Positions 55,832 through 63,331 of a DNA stretch of 64,000 bases are shown here, piece by piece. Both the position numbers and the translations under genes were made by a program. A model generated the notes under the pieces. The model was not told where the DNA came from. It did no database searches and saw nothing but the letters and a program-made list of their open reading frames with translations. The stretch comes from Flavobacteriales bacterium (GTDB lineage: Bacteria > Bacteroidota > Bacteroidia > Flavobacteriales_D > Crocinitomicaceae): the NCBI GenBank assembly GCA_947500875.1, contig CANMUN010000004.1, positions 1 to 64,000 on the forward strand, given 5' to 3'. Each line of letters opens with the position of its first letter. Position 1 is the first letter of the stretch.

Positions 55832-57340
55832 ATGATAAATTTTACGTTTCCGAAGGTGGAGCTTCACCTTCACATTGATTGCTCGCTCAGTTTTAATTTT
55901 GTTTCCAAAGTACTTCCTAGAATTTCTCGCGAAGAATACGAGCGCGTTTATAATACACCCGTTGATTGCTGTTCCCTCAACGATTATTTGGCTTGTGCGA
56001 AGGCAGCAATAGCCTTGATGCAAACCCGAGAGCAAATTTTCGATGCAACGTTGGATGTTATTCATCAGTTGGAACAAGACCATGTCATCTATGGCGAATT
56101 GAGATTCGCTCCGCTTCAACATCTTGAAAACGGATTAACCCCAGAGGAAGTGGTGGAAGCCAGCATTGACGCAGTGAAATCCTACCAAGGGCCCGTCAAG
56201 GTAAATTTAATTCTATGTACCCTTCGACATTTTACCCGCGAACAAAGCGATTTAACCGCAGATTTAGTCATTAAATACCACCAGCAAGGAGTAGTTGCCC
56301 TCGATTTAGCCGCGGATGAAGTGGGTTTTAATCTGGAAAATCATGCTGCTGCGTTTGAAAAAGTACGCCAGCATAAAATTCCTTGTACCGCGCATGCTGG
56401 AGAAGCCCGAGGGGCAGAATCTGTGATAGAAACCCTTTCCTTACTACAAACCAAACGCATTGGCCATGGCATTCGCAGCGTTGAAGATCCTGCGTTGATG
56501 GAAAGGTTGAAAAGCGACCGAATACATTTGGAAATTTGTCCTACTAGCAACCATATAACGCAAGTTTATCCGAAGGGAGAAAATTACCCTATTGAAAAGC
56601 TTAAGCAGGCGAATGTTTCATTCGGTATCAATACCGACGGTCGAGCCATATCCAATGTAACACTCGCCGACGAGTACGCTTGGTTGGTTCAAAACAAGGC
56701 TTGGACCATTGATGACATGTTTCAAGCAAACGTAGACGCCTTAAATGCTGCGTTTATTAGTGATGAAGAGCGAAGTGCCATGATGAATAAACTGCTTATG
56801 GGATTTCAATTCGCAGGACTTGGTCCCGAAACAAGGATTAATATCTATGCAGGTAATCGAGAGTTTATTGAACTAAGCAATTTTGCGAAACGACCATTTG
56901 ACTATACGGGTGATGGCGAACCTGATTTTGATAGGGAAAAGTTTGGAGGGTTTTTTGAAACCGTTGAAGGGGCTTTTCAGGCACAAAAAGTGCGCTTTTT
57001 GGACCCTAATCTTTTCACGGAATCACCAAGGCATGATGCCGCTATGAGTCATATAAGAAGGTTAAGGACCGCTACAGGTAGCCAAGCCAAAATTTGGGGG
57101 CAAGAAATTGAAGGACTCAATCGGGATGCTTGGAATGCTCATTCTTCACGAATTATGATGTCTTTACTGATGCAATCTTTCCAACAAAATCCATATGCTT
57201 GCCGATTATTGCTTGCAACGGGTAATGCAACGCTTACCCATCATCAAAGAAATGAGGATGCTTGGAGTGTAAAATTCCCAAAACTACTCATGAAAGTGCG
57301 TGAAGAACTTCGGAGAACTCAAGATAATATTCAAAGTTAA
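55832..57340 (+). CDS. Adenosine deaminase fused to a C-terminal NADAR (YbiA-like) domain
   Basis: 502 residues, about 160 longer than ordinary adenosine deaminases. Residues 1-330 are an ADA: zinc ligands in ELHLHIDCSL (10-19), TAHAGEARGAES (186-197) with the catalytic H188 and E191, RIGHGI (209-214), EICPTSN (234-240) and SFGINTDGRA (263-272) with zinc ligand D269. The second aspartate of the NTDD motif is glycine, as in the NTD-N/G-R subgroup. Residues 335-495 match the NADAR/YbiA fold: INIYAGNREFIELSNF (336-351), VEGAFQAQK (378-386), RDAWNAHSSRIMMSLLMQSF (431-450), LLLATGNATL (459-468) and EDAW (475-478). YbiA-type enzymes cleave N-glycosidic bonds and NADAR proteins remove ADP-ribose from guanine bases. 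Chain is uninterrupted in one frame. No signal peptide, so cytoplasmic. Confidence 0.88.
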   Translation: MINFTFPKVELHLHIDCSLSFNFVSKVLPRISREEYERVYNTPVDCCSLNDYLACAKAAIALMQTREQIFDATLDVIHQLEQDHVIYGELRFAPLQHLENGLTPEEVVEASIDAVKSYQGPVKVNLILCTLRHFTREQSDLTADLVIKYHQQGVVALDLAADEVGFNLENHAAAFEKVRQHKIPCTAHAGEARGAESVIETLSLLQTKRIGHGIRSVEDPALMERLKSDRIHLEICPTSNHITQVYPKGENYPIEKLKQANVSFGINTDGRAISNVTLADEYAWLVQNKAWTIDDMFQANVDALNAAFISDEERSAMMNKLLMGFQFAGLGPETRINIYAGNREFIELSNFAKRPFDYTGDGEPDFDREKFGGFFETVEGAFQAQKVRFLDPNLFTESPRHDAAMSHIRRLRTATGSQAKIWGQEIEGLNRDAWNAHSSRIMMSLLMQSFQQNPYACRLLLATGNATLTHHQRNEDAWSVKFPKLLMKVREELRRTQDNIQS

Positions 57341-57357
57341 AATCTGAAGTTAAACAA

Positions 57358-58236
57358 TCACCGTCGCTTTAGGTTGAAGATCAACGATACCCCCAAACGG
57401 TAGTACGTATCTTTTTGATTCAGGTCTCCGCGCCGGCTACCGGGTGGAAAAAGTTCGGGACTTTTACTCGGATTCGAAAGGTAAAGGGCGGCAGGGTCCG
57501 TTAACACGCCTGCTTCAGGATAGAAGGTGGACACGTCGTCCATGTAATCTGTAAAAGTTTTAAAACAAGTAGCCTCAATGCCTATTCGAATTTGCTTCGT
57601 TAGTCCGAACCGCATTCCAAACCCCAAAGGCATAATAAAGGTGGCTTTTCCATATTCTTGACCTTCCGTTTTAAGGGGTCTAAGTGCAACAAGGGTTCCG
57701 TTGTAATTAGCTTTTGGGTTGTAGGTGGCAAAACCCATACCCCCAAAAGTGTACAATTGAAAATTCGAACCTTTTTGTCGGCTTCGGGAGGTGAGGCGGT
57801 AAAATTGACCGTTGAATTCTTGTGCCAGAAAAATAAACTCGAGGCGCTGGCTGAATTCAAAGTTGTACGATTGAAAATACAAGTTTCGTGCATTGCGCCT
57901 CGGATTATCGGTGTAAGCGTCGCTGCCTTTCAGCTCAAAATAACTCACCTCGGTTTTGGTAGCAAAATACCGATTGAAACGAAACTTAAAAGCCGCTTGG
58001 ACACCTTTTCCAGTAGCCTGCTTGTTCATGTCCTTAGTAGAATAATCCTTACCTTGTCCCGAAGCACCTCCGAGGTCACCGGTAAACTGGGTTGCACAAA
58101 AACCTACCTGCGCCTCTAATCGATTACTACTCCAATTCGCTCGATTGTTGAAATTTTCCCATTTGAGACGTTGGGAAGCAATAGGGAGAGAAATAACCAG
58201 TAAAAAACAAAGTGCGACGCTTTTGTTTTGAAACAT
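57358..58236 (-). CDS. Outer membrane beta-barrel protein (DUF6089-like)
   Basis: 292 residues. A signal peptide (about 1-22) is followed by alternating beta-strands typical of small outer membrane barrels: LEAQVGFCATQFTGDLGG, FRFNRYFATKTEVSYFELKG, FQLYTFGGMGFATYNPKANY, IMPLGFGMRFGLTKQIRIGI, and the last strand YYRLGVSLIFNLK. The GDLGG and PLGFGMRFG pieces resemble the DUF6089 family found in Bacteroidota. Role unknown. Ten bases follow the stop of a small membrane protein on the same strand. Confidence 0.78.
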   Translation of the reverse strand: MFQNKSVALCFLLVISLPIASQRLKWENFNNRANWSSNRLEAQVGFCATQFTGDLGGASGQGKDYSTKDMNKQATGKGVQAAFKFRFNRYFATKTEVSYFELKGSDAYTDNPRRNARNLYFQSYNFEFSQRLEFIFLAQEFNGQFYRLTSRSRQKGSNFQLYTFGGMGFATYNPKANYNGTLVALRPLKTEGQEYGKATFIMPLGFGMRFGLTKQIRIGIEATCFKTFTDYMDDVSTFYPEAGVLTDPAALYLSNPSKSPELFPPGSRRGDLNQKDTYYRLGVSLIFNLKRR

Positions 58237-58246
58237 AAGAAACAGG

Positions 58247-58444
58247 TTATTGAGGACTTCTTAAACTCACAAGGACTTGCGACAATAAACCGCCGACTGC
58301 CGCGCCAATAATCACCGGGATGAACATGCTCATTTTGCCGCCGGAACAACCAGCGATACACGGAGTGAGTTGATGATATAACGCACCTCCCATTCCTCCA
58401 ATGATCCATCCAATAATTAACCAAAATTCGTTCGCCAATTTCAT
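58247..58444 (-). CDS. Small two-TM membrane protein
   Basis: 65 residues with two glycine-rich membrane helices (about 6-24 and 40-58) and a short loop with two cysteines, HQLTPCIAGCSGGKMS. Resembles glycine-zipper-type small proteins but no family is recognised. A competing longer frame on the same strand (58116-58424) overlaps it and looks like non-coding. Probably part of the barrel-protein operon (ten-base gap). Confidence 0.6.
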   Translation of the reverse strand: MKLANEFWLIIGWIIGGMGGALYHQLTPCIAGCSGGKMSMFIPVIIGAAVGGLLSQVLVSLRSPQ

Positions 58445-58474
58445 TAAGCTAATTTATCCAAAATTAGTGAATAA

Positions 58475-58630
58475 TTAAGGGCATTCAGCGGGTATTCCTG
58501 AAATGTAGATATCAACTTGAGCTTCAGGGTTAAAAAATCGATGTTGTGAAAATTTGATGAGCAAAACTGGATTACTTCGTGAACCAAAAAAAGTTTTTTC
58601 GCTATACAAACCAAAACCTGACGGCTTCAC
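58475..58630 (-). CDS. Possible short gene or gene remnant (51 codons)
   Basis: Minus-strand frame from GTG (58630-58628) to TAA (58477-58475): MKPSGFGLYSEKTFFGSRSN, then PVLLIKFSQHRFFNPEAQVD and IYISGIPAECP. The composition looks protein-like, with hydrophobic and polar residues mixed as in a beta-rich segment, but there is no family match by eye, no strong start and no promoter. A stop lies two codons upstream. It overlaps the hairpin at 58613-58644. Could be a remnant of an older gene next to the tRNA. Confidence 0.3.
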   Translation of the reverse strand: MKPSGFGLYSEKTFFGSRSNPVLLIKFSQHRFFNPEAQVDIYISGIPAECP

Positions 58631-58644
58631 CGTTCAGGTCTTTT
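58613..58644. terminator. Hairpin with T-rich flanks between tRNA-Leu and the small membrane protein gene
   Basis: ACCTGA-CGG (58616-58624) pairs with CCG-T-TCAGGT (58630-58639, one bulged T), then CTTTT follows on the plus strand and TTTTGG on the minus strand. It may act as a bidirectional terminator or as a second stop for transcripts passing the tRNA terminator. Confidence 0.45.
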
Positions 58645-58677
58645 ACCATTGAACCTTTTCATGCAACCGATTAAAAT

Positions 58678-58707
58678 GAAAAAAGCCCCGCATTGCATGC
58701 CAGGCTT
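58678..58707 (-). terminator. Terminator of tRNA-Leu
   Basis: On the minus strand AAAGCC (58707-58702) pairs with GGCTTT (58687-58682) with an inner CAUGCAAUGC-type loop, followed by TTTC. It lies just after the tRNA 3' end. Confidence 0.65.
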
Positions 58708-58712
58708 TGGTT

Positions 58713-58797
58713 TGGTGCCCACGACTGGATTCGAACCAGCACACCTATTGGCACCACCCCCTCAAGATGGCGTGTCTACCAATTTCACCACGTGGGC
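58713..58797 (-). tRNA. tRNA-Leu, anticodon GAG
   Basis: The 85-base minus-strand gene starts GCCCACGTGGTGAAATTGG and ends GTGGGCACCA, with the seven-base acceptor stem GCCCACG/CGTGGGC and an encoded CCA. The anticodon loop CTTGAGG gives GAG (58763-58761). A leucine-type long variable arm (GGTGCCAATAGGTGTG region) and the T-arm GGTTCGAATCC are present. It reads CUC and CUU. Confidence 0.93.
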
Positions 58798-58826
58798 AAT
58801 GAGCGACAAAGGTACATTAATCATGG

Positions 58827-60119
58827 TTATGAAACAAGATGATCTTCGTGGTAATTTAAATCTTTCGAAAAGGTTTCTTTTAGATGATAAATGCCCCAAA
58901 AAGCACAAGAAATGCAAAGAATTCCAACAACCAATGCAGCTAAAGCTGTAGATATCAAGGACGAGGTTAACATGAAAAGGGAAACAATAATAAAGACACT
59001 TCCTCTCACAAAATTCGGAATGGTATTCGCCGCTGTGGAACGAATATTCGTTCCGAATTGCTCTGCAGCAATCGTAACAAATATTGCCCAATAACCGGTG
59101 GATCCACCTAATAAAAAGCAAAAGAAATAGTACAATTCTAAGCTCATCTGTTGCTTTCCAAAAAGAAAGGCCAGGGTAATTACCAAGGTTAAGGTGAGGA
59201 AAATGAATACCACTTTTTTCCGACTTTTGAGCCATTGACTTAACAGCCCAGTTATTAAGTCTCCGAAGGATAATCCAATGTAGGCATACATAACGGCATA
59301 TCCGTTATGTACGGTTTTAAGGCCGTGCAACGGTCCAAAATCGTCTTTGGAGTTCATGATCAATAAGCCCACTACAAACCAAATGGGAATTCCAACCATG
59401 ATGCAATGAAGGTATTTTTTTAGGTTGGCACGATTTCCAAAAATGAGCCTTAGGTCCCCTCGGCGAATTCCCTCTTGGTGCATCGAGTGGAACATTTCCG
59501 ATTCAAGGGTGCGCATCCTAAGCAGTAAGAGCAACAAACCTAAAGCTCCTCCTACCAAATAGGCAATCTGCCATGCGTGAAATGCGCTTCCGAAAACCCC
59601 TTCAATCCAATGAGCCAACACTTCACCCTGCGTTCCAATGACGGTTGCAAAAACCGCCCCCATGGCACCAAAACACACAATAATCATGGTGCCGTAACCT
59701 CGTTTTTCTTTGGGCATCAGTTCAGAAACTAAGGTAATACCTGCGCCTAACTCACCGGCCAATCCCACACCGGCTATGAAACGAATGACGCTGTAACTCG
59801 GAATGTTCGTAACAAAGGCATTGGCAAGGTTGGCAATTGAGTACAATAAGATGGAACCAAACAAAACCTTAATCCTCCCCTTTTTATCTCCTAAAATACC
59901 CCACAAAAGCCCCCCTACAAACATCCCAATCATTTGAAGGTTAAACAACATTTTGCCGGTGGAAGCCCTCAGGCTGTCGGTAGCATCGGGCATTATGGTG
60001 GCTAAACTCTCGGCCTTCACAACCCCGAAAAGCACTAAGTCATAGATATCCACAAAATAACCAAGCGAGGCAATAACCACCAAAATCATGGACTTTTTAT
60101 TAAAGGCCGCAGGTTTCAT
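58827..60119 (-). CDS. MFS transporter (sugar/organic acid symporter type)
   Basis: 430 residues, 12 membrane segments. The MFS signature between TM2 and TM3 is GGLLWGILGDKKGRIKVLFG (about 69-88), and TM4-5 carries IRFIAGVGLAGELGAGITLV, like the aromatic acid or metabolite:H+ symporter families. The substrate is unknown. It is divergent from the dicarboxylate symporter gene, which might handle related compounds. Confidence 0.87.
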   Translation of the reverse strand: MKPAAFNKKSMILVVIASLGYFVDIYDLVLFGVVKAESLATIMPDATDSLRASTGKMLFNLQMIGMFVGGLLWGILGDKKGRIKVLFGSILLYSIANLANAFVTNIPSYSVIRFIAGVGLAGELGAGITLVSELMPKEKRGYGTMIIVCFGAMGAVFATVIGTQGEVLAHWIEGVFGSAFHAWQIAYLVGGALGLLLLLLRMRTLESEMFHSMHQEGIRRGDLRLIFGNRANLKKYLHCIMVGIPIWFVVGLLIMNSKDDFGPLHGLKTVHNGYAVMYAYIGLSFGDLITGLLSQWLKSRKKVVFIFLTLTLVITLAFLFGKQQMSLELYYFFCFLLGGSTGYWAIFVTIAAEQFGTNIRSTAANTIPNFVRGSVFIIVSLFMLTSSLISTALAALVVGILCISCAFWGIYHLKETFSKDLNYHEDHLVS

Positions 60120-60217
60120 AGTTTCCGAAGTTAGGTAAATTTAAGTTGCTTTTGCTTTTCTGCAAGAAGCAATCAAAAAGATTGCTTATTTTGCAGGAAA
60201 CGCTAAGTTACACTTTC

Positions 60218-61495
60218 ATGGAAATTAACACAACGGAACAAAATCAGCCCAAAAAACCTTGGTATAGGTTGCTTTATGTGCAGGTAATTTTTGCCATCAT
60301 TCTTGGAGTTTTACTCGGTAAATTCTGGCCAGAACCTTCTATTGGTCTTAAAGTACTCGGTGATGGTTTCATTGCTTTAGTCAAAATGATCATTGCTCCG
60401 GTGATTTTTATTACCGTTTCAACAGGTTTGGCATCCATGAACAACCTGAGCGCTGTGGGGCGTGTTACGGGAAAGGCCATGCTTTATTTTATCACATTTT
60501 CCTCGTTAGCCCTGGTAGTGGGTATGGTCGTGGCCAACCTCGTTCAACCCGGCCATGGTATGAACATCGATCCCAGTACTTTGGATCCAAAATCGATTCA
60601 GGATTATGTAGATGCCTCCAAAGAACACTCGTTAACGGCCTTTATTTTAGGAATCATTCCTACTTCCCTCATGAGTTCATTAACGGGCGATAGCATTCTT
60701 CAGGTACTTTTTGTTGCCATCATGTTCGGTCTTGGATTGTCCATGACCCAAGATAAAAGCAAACCGGTTATTGACTTTTTAAATGCGTTAGCACATCCCA
60801 TTTTTAAAATCGTTGAACTGCTCATGAAATTAGCGCCAATCGGTGCTTTTGGTGCAATGGCTTTTACCGTCGGGAAATATGGACTCGATGTCCTTTGGAA
60901 CCTTATTGGTTTAGTTGGTACGTTTTACCTTACTGCGGCTATGTTTGTTGTCGTGATTTTAGGGGGGGTATCTTGGTACAATAAGTTCAATATCTTTAAA
61001 TTGCTCCGATATATCAAAGAGGAATTGGTCCTGGTTTTAGCCACCAGTTCTTCGGAGTCCGCGCTCCCTAATTTGATGAAAAAACTCGAACGATTAGGAT
61101 GCTCTAAACAGGTTGTAGGACTCGTGGTTCCTACGGGCTATTCTTTCAATTTAGACGGCACCAATATCTACATGACGCTTGCAGCGCTTTTCATCGCTCA
61201 AGCCTGTAATTTTCCCCTGACTTTTAACGAACAAGTGCTTCTATTGCTCATTGCCATGTTAAGTTCCAAAGGTTCCGCTGGCGTGACAGGTGCAGGTTTC
61301 ATCACTTTAGCGGCCACCCTTGCGGTAGTTAAAGGTTTTCCAGTGGCGGGAATTGCCCTAATTTTAGGAGTGGATAAATTCATGTCTGAGTGTAGGGCCC
61401 TCACGAATTTTATTGGTAATGCAGTGGCAACCATAGTGGTTGCGCGCTGGGACCAACAATTAGATGAAGAAGTTTTGAAGCGCGAATTGCGCTGA
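60218..61495 (+). CDS. Dicarboxylate/amino acid:cation symporter (DAACS, DctA/GltP family)
   Basis: 425 residues, eight membrane segments plus two re-entrant loops. The serine-rich HP1 loop [20 protein letters not shown] (about 275-294), the TM7 motif [18 protein letters not shown] (with N-M-D-G-T here N-L-D-G-T) and the HP2 loop [17 protein letters not shown] are intact; these bind substrate and sodium. Likely substrates are C4-dicarboxylates or glutamate/aspartate. The conserved aspartate in TM8 is in [20 protein letters not shown]. Start [10 protein letters not shown] chosen over the upstream codon at 60146. Confidence 0.93.
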   Translation: MEINTTEQNQPKKPWYRLLYVQVIFAIILGVLLGKFWPEPSIGLKVLGDGFIALVKMIIAPVIFITVSTGLASMNNLSAVGRVTGKAMLYFITFSSLALVVGMVVANLVQPGHGMNIDPSTLDPKSIQDYVDASKEHSLTAFILGIIPTSLMSSLTGDSILQVLFVAIMFGLGLSMTQDKSKPVIDFLNALAHPIFKIVELLMKLAPIGAFGAMAFTVGKYGLDVLWNLIGLVGTFYLTAAMFVVVILGGVSWYNKFNIFKLLRYIKEELVLVLATSSSESALPNLMKKLERLGCSKQVVGLVVPTGYSFNLDGTNIYMTLAALFIAQACNFPLTFNEQVLLLLIAMLSSKGSAGVTGAGFITLAATLAVVKGFPVAGIALILGVDKFMSECRALTNFIGNAVATIVVARWDQQLDEEVLKRELR

Positions 61496-61520
61496 ACACC
61501 CGATTTTCATTAGAAACTCT

Positions 61521-61528
61521 TACCTTCG
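61521..61528 (+). promoter_or_regulatory. -7-like box upstream of upp
   Basis: TACCTTCG (one mismatch to TAnnTTTG) ends 15 bases before the upp ATG at 61544. Confidence 0.4.
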
Positions 61529-61543
61529 TAAAAACGATAAAGT

Positions 61544-62191
61544 ATGGTACATAATCTATCCGGGGCCAATTCCCTCATTGGAAATTATATGGCGGAAATG
61601 CGAAGCGTTGATATTCAGCACGATCCTGTTCGTTTTCGTTTAAATATGGAGAGAATTGCTGAGATAATGGGGTATGAGATATCTAAATCACTGCCTTACC
61701 ATACCATCAACGTGGAAACGCCCCTCGGGATTTCGAAGGATACGGTTTTAGCCGAACAACCCATACTCATTACTATATTACGGGCAGGTCTGGCCATGCA
61801 TACCGGCTTAATGCGATGTTACGATCGAGCCGAAAGCGCTTTCGTTTCGGCATACCGTAAACACCTTACCCCTGAAGAATTTGAAATTTATGTGGAATAC
61901 CTGGCAGCGCCTAATTTAGACGGCAGAATATGGATTATTAGTGACCCGATGCTTGCGACCGGTAATTCTATGAACACGGTGTACGACGCGTTAATCAAAG
62001 CGGGGGTTCCTAAAAAAATCTTCATTGCAACAGCCTTGTCAACCCAACAAGCCATCGATCGGGTTCGACACCATTTCCCCCCCAATACTGTAATTTATAC
62101 TGCAGCAATTGATGCTGAATTAACCGCACAATCGTACATCGTACCTGGCTTGGGAGATGCAGGTGATTTGGCCTTTGGAGTAAAAGTATAA
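61544..62191 (+). CDS. upp: Uracil phosphoribosyltransferase
   Basis: 215 residues. Makes UMP from uracil and PRPP (pyrimidine salvage). The PRPP loop is ISDPMLATGNSMNTVYDALI (about 136-155), ILRAGLAMHTGLM (about 77-89) is the conserved dimer/active-site strand, and IDAELTAQSYIVPGLGDAGD near the end is the uracil-binding flexible loop. First gene of a small pyrimidine-related operon with the membrane protein and YjjG-like genes downstream. Confidence 0.94.
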   Translation: MVHNLSGANSLIGNYMAEMRSVDIQHDPVRFRLNMERIAEIMGYEISKSLPYHTINVETPLGISKDTVLAEQPILITILRAGLAMHTGLMRCYDRAESAFVSAYRKHLTPEEFEIYVEYLAAPNLDGRIWIISDPMLATGNSMNTVYDALIKAGVPKKIFIATALSTQQAIDRVRHHFPPNTVIYTAAIDAELTAQSYIVPGLGDAGDLAFGVKV

Positions 62192-62193
62192 GG

Positions 62194-62637
62194 ATGTCCG
62201 GCAGCTATGAAGTTCTCTGGAGCATGTTTCTTTTGGGAACGTTTAAGTTCCTTTTTGCAGCGGCACCCGGAGCAGGTCTTGCCGTGCCTTTTTTCGAAAC
62301 AGTAGCGATTACCTCGTTCGGTGCCATCTTAAGTGCAATGCTGTTTTTTTATGCCGGTTCCTTCATATTTCAGCGAATACAGCAACGTAACAGGCTAAAA
62401 CCTCACCGATTTAATCCGCGTAGGGTTGCTAGAAATCGTAAGATTGTAAAAATCAAGCGTCGCATTGGATTTGTTGCCTTTTGCTATGTGTCCTCAGTGC
62501 TCTTTCCCGTTCCGTTGGGTGCTGTAATTTGTTCGCGATTTTACCGCCACCGTAAATGGGCTTTTCCATTGATGGCTTTGGGTATTGTGATTAACGCTCA
62601 TCTGCTTGCACTGATATGGTATGGGATACTCGGATAA
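62194..62637 (+). CDS. Small membrane protein of unknown function
   Basis: 147 residues with three to four hydrophobic segments (about 6-28, 33-55, 90-112, 122-143) and a basic loop between the second and third (RIQQRNRLKPHRFNPRRVAR), placing that loop in the cytoplasm. No family recognised. It starts two bases after upp and overlaps the following gene by 17 bases, so it is part of the operon. Confidence 0.72.
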   Translation: MSGSYEVLWSMFLLGTFKFLFAAAPGAGLAVPFFETVAITSFGAILSAMLFFYAGSFIFQRIQQRNRLKPHRFNPRRVARNRKIVKIKRRIGFVAFCYVSSVLFPVPLGAVICSRFYRHRKWAFPLMALGIVINAHLLALIWYGILG

Positions 62638-63331
62638 ACATGTGTTTTTCGATTTAGATCGAACCTTGTGGGACTTTGAGGCAAACTCTGAGCGTGCTTT
62701 ACGAACCTTGCATCAAGGAACTGGCTTAGTGGAGTATATTCCTTTGTTCGATAAATTCCATAAAGCCTATCTTAAAAACAACAAGCACTTGTGGCACAAA
62801 TATTCTTCCGGTAAATTGAGTAAGGAAGAACTGCGTTACGAGCGTTTTCGTGCTACACTTCGTAATTTTAATGTGGTAAACGAAAACTTGACCGTTCAAC
62901 TTGGAGACGGATACGTGGAGCTATCCCCAAAACAGACTGCATTAATCCCACATGCCGAGAGGGTTTTGGAGGACTTGAAGGAAATGGGATTTAACCTTCA
63001 TATCATAACCAACGGTTTTTTAGAGGTTCAACATGTTAAACTAAAATATGCCAACATTCATCAGCATTTTCAAGTAATACTTTGCAGCGAAGAGGTGGGT
63101 TTTAATAAACCGCATCCAACCATATTTTCCCAAGCCTTACAACAGGCCAATGCTGCCGCCAAAAATAGCTTGATGGTAGGGGACGATTACCGTGCGGATG
63201 TTCTCGGATCAATAAAAGCCGGTATGCAGGCGGTTTGGTATCAAAAAGACCGTTCCAATAAATCGAAATACGAATACAAGATTGATTGCCTCTCCAAGCT
63301 TCCGCTGCTTACCGCTCAACTGCTGAAGTAG
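62621..63331 (+). CDS. yjjG: YjjG-family HAD nucleotidase (noncanonical pyrimidine nucleotidase)
   Basis: 236 residues. HAD phosphatase with motif I FFDLDRTLWDFE (9-20), motif II ITNG (about 126-129), motif III lysine in GFNKPHP (about 161-167) and motif IV MVGDDYRADVLGSIKAG (about 187-203). The DxDxTLWDFExN start and VGDxxxxDVxGAxxAG end are typical of YjjG, which removes damaged pyrimidine monophosphates such as 5-halo-dUMP. Its place after upp fits pyrimidine housekeeping. Meets the convergent rlmB-like gene without a gap. Confidence 0.9.
   Translation: MGYSDKHVFFDLDRTLWDFEANSERALRTLHQGTGLVEYIPLFDKFHKAYLKNNKHLWHKYSSGKLSKEELRYERFRATLRNFNVVNENLTVQLGDGYVELSPKQTALIPHAERVLEDLKEMGFNLHIITNGFLEVQHVKLKYANIHQHFQVILCSEEVGFNKPHPTIFSQALQQANAAAKNSLMVGDDYRADVLGSIKAGMQAVWYQKDRSNKSKYEYKIDCLSKLPLLTAQLLK

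Noticed and set aside
55832-57340. Possibility that the ADA-NADAR fusion is an assembly artefact joining two genes
   Set aside because: Both domains are complete in one frame with a short natural linker and no internal stop, start signal or composition change; an artefact would more likely leave a frame or domain break.
58116-58424. 102-codon minus-strand frame overlapping the small membrane protein and barrel gene
   Set aside because: It overlaps the start of the outer membrane protein gene in another frame and lacks the clear two-helix pattern of the 65-residue alternative.
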